Assembly: GCA_031257995.1 (NCBI GenBank)
Contig: JAIRNN010000319.1
Span: 1-5,498 of the forward strand
Direction of reading: 5' to 3'
DNA from: Spirochaetaceae bacterium
GTDB taxonomy: Bacteria > Spirochaetota > Spirochaetia > Treponematales > Breznakiellaceae
DNA length: 5,498 nt
The notes under the pieces are model-generated. The model made no database searches, had not been told where the DNA came from, and was given only the letters and a program-made list of their open reading frames with translations. The translations under genes were made by a program, and so were the position numbers. This document shows, in pieces, positions 1-3,656 of this stretch (position 1 is the stretch's first letter; each line of letters starts with the position of its first letter).

Positions 1-1
1 T

Positions 2-133
2 TATACGCCATTATTCCGCCCCGGCTTTCAGGACGATGGGTATCTTTATGCCCGATACGGAAAAATGTGTCACGCGGGCGCCCCAAAAAACCTGAAAAAA
101 GTTGCAAAAAGTTGCAAAATCACCAAAAGATGA
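2..133 (+). CDS. Possible 3' end of a plus-strand gene cut by the window edge
   Basis: A frame open from the left edge runs to a TGA at 131-133. It would give a 43-residue tail ending in a lysine-rich stretch (NLKKVAKSCKITKR). Two weak points support it. The basic C-terminus looks natural, and a repeat of the 'aaccgcaaag' type starts directly after the stop, as a repeat also does after the pyrB stop. The tail matches no family I recognise. Competing frames exist: a plus-strand frame ending at 93-95, and a minus-strand frame ending at 11-13 with no usable ATG. This call is therefore tentative and needs the sequence to the left. Confidence 0.2.
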   Translation, partial: YTPLFRPGFQDDGYLYARYGKMCHAGAPKNLKKVAKSCKITKR

Positions 134-281
134 ACCGCAAAGATGCAGAAGGTTTTCATCGACAATTTCGCGCCCTACCGCTCATTCTTCTGTTGAGCCA
201 TAGATTACTATTTCCTGTTAAACCGCAAAACGAACAAATCAGTACCGGCCACCCTTATTCGCCTTCTTCGCCTTTGCGGTT
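133..281. repeat. Inverted-repeat element with 'aaccgcaaag' ends
   Basis: The left end (133-152, aaccgcaaagatgcagaagg) and the reverse complement of the right end (262-281) match at 17 of 20 positions. A third partial copy of the same word (aaccgcaaaacgaac) lies inside at 221-235. The element is about 149 bp, starts right after the possible stop codon at 131-133, and contains no credible gene. It belongs to a wider set of short, degenerate intergenic repeats seen throughout this window. No transposase or target-site duplication is visible, so calling it a miniature transposable element would be speculation. Confidence 0.55.
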
Positions 282-315
282 AAATTCATGATGAGTGTTC
301 GCTGGAGCGGGGGGT

Positions 316-344
316 TTGACACGATTTCCGCGAGACAGTATAAA
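316..344 (+). promoter_or_regulatory. Strong sigma-70-like promoter with no clear gene behind it
   Basis: TTGACA at 316-321, a 17-bp spacer, then TATAAA at 339-344 match the consensus at 11 of 12 positions with ideal spacing. Transcription would start near 351. No convincing gene follows. The nearest candidates are a 10-codon frame at 365-397 and a 63-codon frame at 406-597, and the second lacks a ribosome binding site and runs through repeat DNA. The product could be a small RNA, a lost gene's transcript, or nothing. The -10 box also forms part of the left arm of the hairpin at 333-373. Confidence 0.45.
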
Positions 345-378
345 GCGTGGGCCGTGAAGGGAGTATGCTGTCTTTTTC
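333..378 (+). terminator. Terminator-like hairpin with T-run
   Basis: Left arm 333-341 (agacagtat) pairs with right arm 365-373 (atgctgtct) over nine base pairs with one G-T wobble. The loop is 23 nt, and five T residues follow at 373-377. The form fits a factor-independent terminator reading to the right, although the loop is long and the stem is not GC-rich. It could end transcripts arriving from a gene to the left. A transcript starting at the promoter at 316-344 would lack the left arm and so could not form it. Confidence 0.35.
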
Positions 379-460
379 ATCCTTGCCAGAAGCATAGAAA
401 CCATTATGATAGGCGCGCAAAAAATCGTCAAGCGGGCGTTTACAGAACGAGAGGGAGTGA

Positions 461-526
461 ACCACGAACGACACGAACGGTTTGTTTCGTTTGTTCGTGG
501 GACTGCGGACCAAAGGCCCGTTGCGG
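461..526. repeat. Intergenic repeat, 'accacgaacg' family, copy 1
   Basis: The element begins accacgaacgacacgaacgg (461-480) and ends ggcccgttgcgg (515-526). Inside, ccacgaac at 462-469 and gttcgtgg at 493-500 form an eight-base inverted repeat. A second, longer copy with the same ordered blocks lies at 1343-1441. In translation it gives the NHERHERF-like string seen when such repeats are read as protein, which is a warning against calling genes across it. Confidence 0.6.
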
Positions 527-602
527 CAAACCGGATCAAGCCGCCCGCACCGACATTGAAAGACGGTTTGGCAGAGAGGTCTTTGCGTGGTGACTAGTGA
601 AT

Positions 603-662
603 GGCGGTTTTGCGGTTAATCCCTTCCACTTTGTAACCGTGCTCGTTATCACGAGAACCGCC
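603..662. other. Three-way-junction fold, tRNA-like in outline
   Basis: A 7-bp outer stem (ggcggtt 603-609 with aaccgcc 656-662) encloses two hairpins: cggtta 613-618 with taaccg 634-639, and ctcgt 642-646 with acgag 651-655 around a 4-nt loop. A 7-bp closing stem directly abutted by a 5-bp arm recalls an acceptor stem and T arm. However, there is no D arm, no T-loop consensus, the middle loop is 15 nt and the total is only 60 nt, so it is not a normal tRNA. It may be a decayed repeat built from 'aaccgc' words, or a structured RNA. Confidence 0.35.
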
Positions 663-678
663 ACGAACCTAATGAGGC

Positions 679-955
679 GCTTCTAGCCTAGAAAGGGGCG
701 GGCACTCTGGGCTGGTTCCACAGATTTAAGAAAGGTTTTGAAACAAAAATCTGGGTAATCTGGATCGCCATTTGGCGCACTGTGGACCTTATTATCTGTG
801 TTTGTCTGTTTCTCAAACTTTCAGTATTCCTCGTGAGCCTTCCGGCCCCACTACGTTCTCCCGCGTGATGAAGGCCGGGAGCGGATTTTTTACCGCGGAC
901 CCCGCTCAATCTGTGGACAACTATATCCGCATTGCCCTGTATAGCGCCATCCGCG
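679..955. repeat. Gene-free stretch of overlapping palindromes
   Basis: No supported gene lies here. The stretch contains an inverted repeat, ccacagatt (718-726) with aatctgtgg (908-916), 190 bp apart. Shorter palindromes are ttcta/tagaa (681-693), ccggcc/ggccgg (842-847 and 873-878), ctcccg/cgggag (858-863 and 876-881) and gagcgg/ccgctc (879-884 and 902-907). Words such as 'ttatctgtgtttgtctg' near 789-805 resemble the 'ccacagat' type of dispersed bacterial intergenic repeat. The open frames that cross it look like chance. Confidence 0.45.
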
Positions 956-1174
956 CTAATCCGTCTCCCGCTCCCTTACCGTCTGCTGATTCCGGTTGGG
1001 GTTCCCGGCTTTGAGATCCTCTATCTCCCGCCTGAGCCGCTTGTTTTCCTGTTCCAGCCGCCGCCGTTCCTCCAGGCCTTTTTGCTCGCCCTCCAGCTTT
1101 CCAGCCAGCCAGCCTTTTTGCTCGCCTTCCTGCCTCATTCTCATCCCATAGCCGATATGCGTTCTATCAAACAT
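956..1174 (-). CDS. Small coiled-coil protein, possibly the detached tail of an Rpn-type (PD-(D/E)XK) protein
   Basis: This is a 72-residue, highly charged protein. The start is well supported: GGAGG lies 8 nt before the ATG (cctcc at 1183-1187 on the plus strand). Residues 16-39 contain a 12-residue unit repeated once (EGEQKGWLAGKL, then EGEQKGLEERRR), encoded by a DNA direct repeat (gcctttttgctcgcc at 1076-1090 and 1112-1126, period 36 bp). Residues 34-56 then form a short leucine-zipper-like helix with leucines seven apart and an asparagine in a core position. No catalytic motif is present. From family knowledge, Rpn-type nuclease/transposase proteins often end in glycine-, lysine- and glutamate-rich repeats of this style, so it may be a broken remnant. 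An independent oligomerising small protein is equally possible. It follows the fragment at 1193-1339 by 18 nt, in the same direction. Confidence 0.5.
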   Translation of the reverse strand: MFDRTHIGYGMRMRQEGEQKGWLAGKLEGEQKGLEERRRLEQENKRLRREIEDLKAGNPNRNQQTVRERETD

Positions 1175-1192
1175 TTCCTTTACCTCCGTGAT

Positions 1193-1339
1193 TTAGTATC
1201 CTTTCTCTATATATTCTATCAATCCCTCAAGTCTTTCAAGCAGGGTCGCGATTTCTTCCCTGCTGAATTTGTCCTGCTCCGCCCGTTCTTCTATCGTTTC
1301 TTTCAGCTTGAACCCCAGTTCCTTAACAACACGAAAAAT
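1193..1339 (-). pseudogene. 5'-truncated fragment upstream of the coiled-coil gene
   Basis: The frame is open for 48 codons on the minus strand, ending with TAA at 1193-1195. It contains no ATG or plausible GTG/TTG start, and an in-frame stop lies directly upstream at 1340-1342, inside a repeat of the 'taaccacgaac' type. The residues look like real protein: a charged amphipathic helix with EERAEQDKFSREEIATLLER followed by a short C-terminus ending in EKGY. The gene seems to have lost its 5' part, with the repeat at 1338-1455 marking the break. It sits 18 nt upstream of the small coiled-coil gene, so the two were probably one operon. I do not recognise the family with certainty. It could be the end of an Rpn-type or other mobile-element-associated protein, or of a small helical protein. 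Confidence 0.45.
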
Positions 1340-1455
1340 TTAACCACGAACGGCACGAACGGAATAGCACGACTTTCATTTCTCCATCCATTTTCATAGC
1401 GAACGTTCGTAACGTGATCGCGGGCCAGCGGCCCGTTGAGGTTTGTGGTTTAATT
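1338..1455. repeat. Intergenic repeat, 'accacgaacg' family, copy 2
   Basis: The ends are imperfect inverted repeats: aatttaaccacgaac (1338-1352) and gtttgtggtttaatt (1441-1455), which reads aattaaaccacaaac in reverse complement. It shares with copy 1 the blocks accacgaacggcacgaacgg (1343-1362), gttcgt (1405-1410) and ggcccgttgagg (1430-1441) in the same order. Inside are a 10-bp palindrome (cgaacgttcg 1400-1409) and a GC-rich hairpin (cgggcc/ggcccg, 1421-1435). That hairpin lies just past the pyrB stop and could slow RNA polymerase, but it has no T-run. One end abuts the pyrB stop codon and the other abuts the truncated frame. Confidence 0.55.
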
Positions 1456-2377
1456 AGAAAAGCCCCAGCAGCGAGCAGATCAGCGCCATGCGGATGAACA
1501 TCCCGTAGCGGGCTTGCTGGAAATAGAGGGCGCGGGGATCGCGGTCTACTTCGACGGCGATTTCGTTGACACGGGGAAGCGGGTGAAGGACGATCATGGT
1601 GTCGCGGGCAAGGGCCATCTTTTCTTCGGTGAGGATGTAGCTGTCTTTCAGGCGGATGTAGTCTTCCTCGTTGAAAAAACGTTCCTTCTGGACGCGGGTC
1701 ATGTAGAGCACGTCAAGCGTCCCGATGACATCTTCGAGGTTTTCGGTTTCCTGATACGCGATTCCGGCGTTTTTGAGCAGCCCGGTGGTAACGTAGGCGG
1801 GGGCGCGGAGTTCCTGGGGCGAGACAAACACGATCTTGACACCGTTATACCGGGAGAGCGCGCCCGCCAGAGAATGGACGGTGCGCCCGAACTTGAGGTC
1901 GCCGCAAAACCCGACGGTGAGGCCGTCAAACCCGCCGAAAATCCGCTTGATGGTGAGCAGGTCGGTGAGGGTCTGGGTCGGGTGGTGGTGGCCGCCGTCC
2001 CCCGCGTTGATGACCGGCACCGTCGCGTAACGGGACGCGAGCAGGGCCGATCCTTCCTTGGGGTTACGCATCGCGATGAGATCCGCGTAACAGGAGACGG
2101 TGCGCACCGTGTCGGCAAGGCTCTCCCCTTTGGCGGACGAGGAAGATCCCGGTTCGGCAAAGCCCAACACGTTGCCGCCCAGCCTGAACATCGCCGCCTC
2201 AAAACTGAGGCGGGTTCGCGTGCTGGGCTCGAAGAAAAGCGTGGCAAGAATTTTCCCCCGGCACATGTCGCGGTAAGCGGCCTCGTCTTCCTCGATACCG
2301 CGCGCCAGCGAAAAAAGCGCTTCCAGTTCTTCCACGGTAACATCCGACGGTTCAATCAAACAACGGTCTTTTAACAT
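1454..2377 (-). CDS. pyrB: Aspartate carbamoyltransferase catalytic subunit
   Basis: This cytoplasmic enzyme joins carbamoyl phosphate and L-aspartate to N-carbamoyl-L-aspartate, the first committed step of pyrimidine synthesis. The length is 307 residues, normal for the family. The carbamoyl-phosphate site is clear: FFEPSTRTR at 48-56 (Ser52-Thr53-Arg54-Thr55), the flexible SSSSAKGESL loop at 78-87 with Lys83, Arg104, HPTQ at 132-135 and HPLPR at 265-269. The aspartate side has GDLKFGRTVHSL at 159-170 (Arg165) and TRVQKER at 227-233 (Arg228, Gln230). All expected active-site residues are present, and the pattern is closer to the E. coli chain than to the B. subtilis one. The start is the ATG at 2375-2377, with AAAGGA 5 nt upstream. 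No pyrI regulatory-chain gene or other pyr gene lies next to it. The long spacer upstream contains several hairpins. Confidence 0.97.
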   Translation of the reverse strand: MLKDRCLIEPSDVTVEELEALFSLARGIEEDEAAYRDMCRGKILATLFFEPSTRTRLSFEAAMFRLGGNVLGFAEPGSSSSAKGESLADTVRTVSCYADLIAMRNPKEGSALLASRYATVPVINAGDGGHHHPTQTLTDLLTIKRIFGGFDGLTVGFCGDLKFGRTVHSLAGALSRYNGVKIVFVSPQELRAPAYVTTGLLKNAGIAYQETENLEDVIGTLDVLYMTRVQKERFFNEEDYIRLKDSYILTEEKMALARDTMIVLHPLPRVNEIAVEVDRDPRALYFQQARYGMFIRMALICSLLGLF

Positions 2378-2379
2378 AT

Positions 2380-2421
2380 CCTTCCTTTACAAGAGTGTAA
2401 GGAGGGGAAGTCTCCCCCTCC
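2380..2421 (-). promoter_or_regulatory. pyrB leader: ribosome binding site and two adjacent hairpins
   Basis: On the coding strand the leader reads as a GC-rich hairpin (ggaggggg with cccctcc, plus positions 2401-2421), then a 5-bp hairpin (ttaca/tgtaa, 2387-2400), then the AAAGGAAGG ribosome binding site and ATG. The 3' arm of the first hairpin contains CTTCC (plus 2406-2410), which could instead pair with GGAAG of the ribosome binding site (plus 2381-2385). Two exclusive folds are therefore possible, one of which hides the binding site. There is no T-run, so this does not resemble the classic UTP-sensitive pyrBI attenuator. Regulation by this element is inference only. Confidence 0.35.
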
Positions 2422-2431
2422 GCTCCGGCCA

Positions 2432-2488
2432 GCTCAAAACCGCGCCGCGCCTCAGTGCCTTGCGCGACGCGCTTAGGCGGTTTTGAGC
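2432..2488. repeat. Long inverted repeat upstream of pyrB
   Basis: gctcaaaaccgc (2432-2443) and gcggttttgagc (2477-2488) are perfect 12-base complements. Between them, cgcgccgcgc (2441-2450) and gcgcgacgcg (2462-2471) match at nine of ten positions, and cctcag (2450-2455) nearly pairs with cttagg (2472-2477). The whole 57 bp could form a large branched hairpin in RNA or a cruciform in DNA. It has no T-run on either side. It may be a dispersed palindromic repeat or part of the pyrB leader. Confidence 0.55.
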
Positions 2489-2551
2489 CGTCCTCCGCTA
2501 CCCCCTCTGCGGGAGCGCGGCCCCCGCAACGCCCCGCTCTATCTTCGGCCG

Positions 2552-2581
2552 TTATCCATTTTCAATTATCAATTATCCATT
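2552..2581. repeat. AT-rich short tandem repeat
   Basis: This is an AT-rich island in GC-rich surroundings. ttatccatt occurs at 2552-2560 and again at 2573-2581, with two tandem copies of the heptamer caattat between them (2563-2576). On the minus strand it reads as aatggataattgataattg and onwards, a pattern that recurs between genes in many bacteria. Two minus-strand GATAAT words (plus 2565-2570 and 2572-2577) resemble -10 boxes for pyrB, but no good -35 box sits at the right distance. Confidence 0.5.
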
Positions 2582-2582
2582 C

Positions 2583-2646
2583 CTCCGAAGGGGGGGAACC
2601 GCCGCCCCTTCACCTTACGCCGCCCCCAAGGAAGGCCCCTTCGGAG
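2583..2646 (-). terminator. Hairpin right after the membrane-protein gene
   Basis: ctccgaagggg (2583-2593) and ccccttcggag (2636-2646) are perfect 11-base complements. The right arm ends one base short of the stop codon of the minus-strand membrane gene (2648-2650). The position suits transcript ending or 3'-end protection for that gene. The loop is 42 nt and no T-run follows on the minus strand, so it is not a standard factor-independent terminator. A third segment, cccctt at 2605-2610, can pair with aagggg at 2588-2593 and would compete with the main stem. Confidence 0.35.
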
Positions 2647-2647
2647 C

Positions 2648-3499
2648 CTACATCCACTGATAGATCCGGCGCAACTGCTTGCAGACAAGCCATGTCCCGG
2701 CCAAAAGGTGGAGAAGTGCCGGGATCGGCGTGTATATCGTGTCCGCGTCAAGCAGCAGCGCCCGGCCGAAAAACGCGAGCAACGCTCCGGCGCCTGCCAA
2801 AATAAATTCCTTGTCGCCCCGCATCCGCGCCGAAGCGAGATAGCTTGCCACGGCAAGCAGGGCCGTAACCAGTTCAATGATCCTGAACATGGAACGGTAG
2901 CCGCTGTTGAGCCTGAGACCGGTATCCCACGCCAGCGGGTCAATGGGAATACGGATGGCAAAAAGCAGCGCGATGAGGGTGATCGCAAAAAGCACCGTCC
3001 CCTGTTTCTGCGCCTTGAACCCCGTGGCATAGATCGAGGATGCAAAAAGCGCGAAAATCCCGAAAAACCGCCCAAAAAGTTCGAGCCGTTCGGCGGTAAC
3101 GGCAAAAACATGGGGCAACGTGTAGAGGCGCTGTAAAGGAAGCGCCATCCGGCCGCATTCGAACGTGAACGAAAACACAAAGAGCGCGAAGAAAAAGATC
3201 TCAGGCGACTGGGTTTTTTCAAAAAACTGGTAAATCAGCGTCTGCGCGACCGCCGCGTAAGCCACCGCCGCCAGCATAGCCGCGAACGGCACATACGGGT
3301 TCACCGGCCATCTGGGAAAAACCCCGTAACGGGAACTCCGCCCAGCCGCCTCCTCAACAAGCCCCGGAAACAAGGGAAGCGCGAGAGAGGCGAAAACGAT
3401 CACCAGCACCAGCGCGGCAAGCGAAAGCCCAATCCCCACGAGGAGATAACAATTGCGCGTAGTGAGCGTCATCACGTTAGTATTAGCACAAATCCCCAA
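2648..3499 (-). CDS. Membrane protein with about eight helices, function unknown
   Basis: The protein is up to 283 residues long and I do not recognise the family. Hydrophobic stretches suggest eight membrane helices near residues 18-46, 67-92, 100-120, 139-159, 166-186, 204-224, 232-250 and 256-274. Short charged links separate them (AERLE near 136-140, ARMRGDKE near 224-231), and the C-terminus is basic (KQLRRIYQW). There is no nucleotide-binding, protease or kinase motif, and no cleavable signal peptide is obvious. The start is uncertain. TTG at 3499 gives the full length with a weak GGGGA 10 nt upstream, while GTG at 3475 or ATG at 3472 would remove eight or nine residues but have no visible ribosome binding site. 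It lies upstream of pyrB in the same direction, 270 bp away, and is divergent from cstA. The intact length and clean helix pattern make it a real gene. A transporter or sensor domain is possible but unsupported. Confidence 0.8.
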   Translation of the reverse strand: MGICANTNVMTLTTRNCYLLVGIGLSLAALVLVIVFASLALPLFPGLVEEAAGRSSRYGVFPRWPVNPYVPFAAMLAAVAYAAVAQTLIYQFFEKTQSPEIFFFALFVFSFTFECGRMALPLQRLYTLPHVFAVTAERLELFGRFFGIFALFASSIYATGFKAQKQGTVLFAITLIALLFAIRIPIDPLAWDTGLRLNSGYRSMFRIIELVTALLAVASYLASARMRGDKEFILAGAGALLAFFGRALLLDADTIYTPIPALLHLLAGTWLVCKQLRRIYQWM

Positions 3500-3529
3500 A
3501 ATAGGGAAGTCCCCGCCGCAATCTCAAAG

Positions 3530-3600
3530 AACCACGCGAATCGGTGGATCACGTTAACCACAAATGAACGCAGGGCTCAATCACGGCTCACCACAGATCA
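3530..3600. repeat. Degenerate 'aaccac' repeat remnants between divergent genes
   Basis: Three short words of the dispersed repeat type lie close together: aaccacgcgaa (3530-3540), taaccacaaatgaacgc (3555-3571) and caccacagatca (3589-3600). The word gatcacgtt (3548-3555 region) also occurs in reverse complement in the repeat at 1338-1455 (aacgtgatc, 1411-1419). They sit just upstream of the cstA promoter and may simply be insertion debris in the spacer. Confidence 0.4.
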
Positions 3601-3610
3601 AAAATTTTGT

Positions 3611-3639
3611 TTGACAACTCAAAATATACCCTGTATAAT
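3611..3639 (+). promoter_or_regulatory. Perfect consensus sigma-70 promoter of cstA
   Basis: TTGACA (3611-3616), a 17-bp spacer and TATAAT (3634-3639) match the housekeeping consensus at all twelve positions. The DNA just upstream is AT-rich and contains a small palindrome, caaaaattttg (3599-3609), which could serve as an UP-like element or a regulator site. The expected start is close to 3646, only about 11 nt before the cstA ATG. Such a promoter would be strong unless repressed. Carbon-source control of cstA is known in E. coli through CRP, but I see no clear CRP site here. Confidence 0.85.
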
Positions 3640-3645
3640 AGAGGC

Positions 3646-3651
3646 AGGAGG
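3646..3651 (+). promoter_or_regulatory. cstA ribosome binding site at the extreme 5' end of the transcript
   Basis: AGGAGG lies 5 nt before the ATG at 3657. Because the -10 box ends at 3639, the transcript should begin around 3645-3648, so this site would be at or very near the first nucleotide of the mRNA. Confidence 0.7.
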
Positions 3652-3656
3652 ATATT

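Noticed and set aside
288..593. A 101-codon plus-strand frame with eight cysteines, briefly considered as a zinc-binding protein
   Set aside because: The cysteines do not form a regular pair pattern, the frame runs through repeat DNA, and there is no ribosome binding site at its start.
603..662. A tRNA gene
   Set aside because: There is no D arm, no T-loop consensus, the middle loop is 15 nt and the total length is only 60 nt.
932..1399. A 155-codon plus-strand frame opposite the two small minus-strand frames
   Set aside because: Its leucine- and phenylalanine-rich residues mirror the Glu/Lys-rich minus-strand frames, which have the better ribosome binding site.
1514..2374. A 286-codon plus-strand frame fully antisense to pyrB
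   Set aside because: It is the shadow of a certain gene in GC-rich codons. It shows no recognisable domain, and pyrB has every active-site residue on the other strand.
2483..3136. A 217-codon plus-strand frame antisense to the membrane-protein gene
   Set aside because: It runs through the hairpin spacer and opposite the membrane helices. Its basic, low-complexity residues fit a shadow frame.
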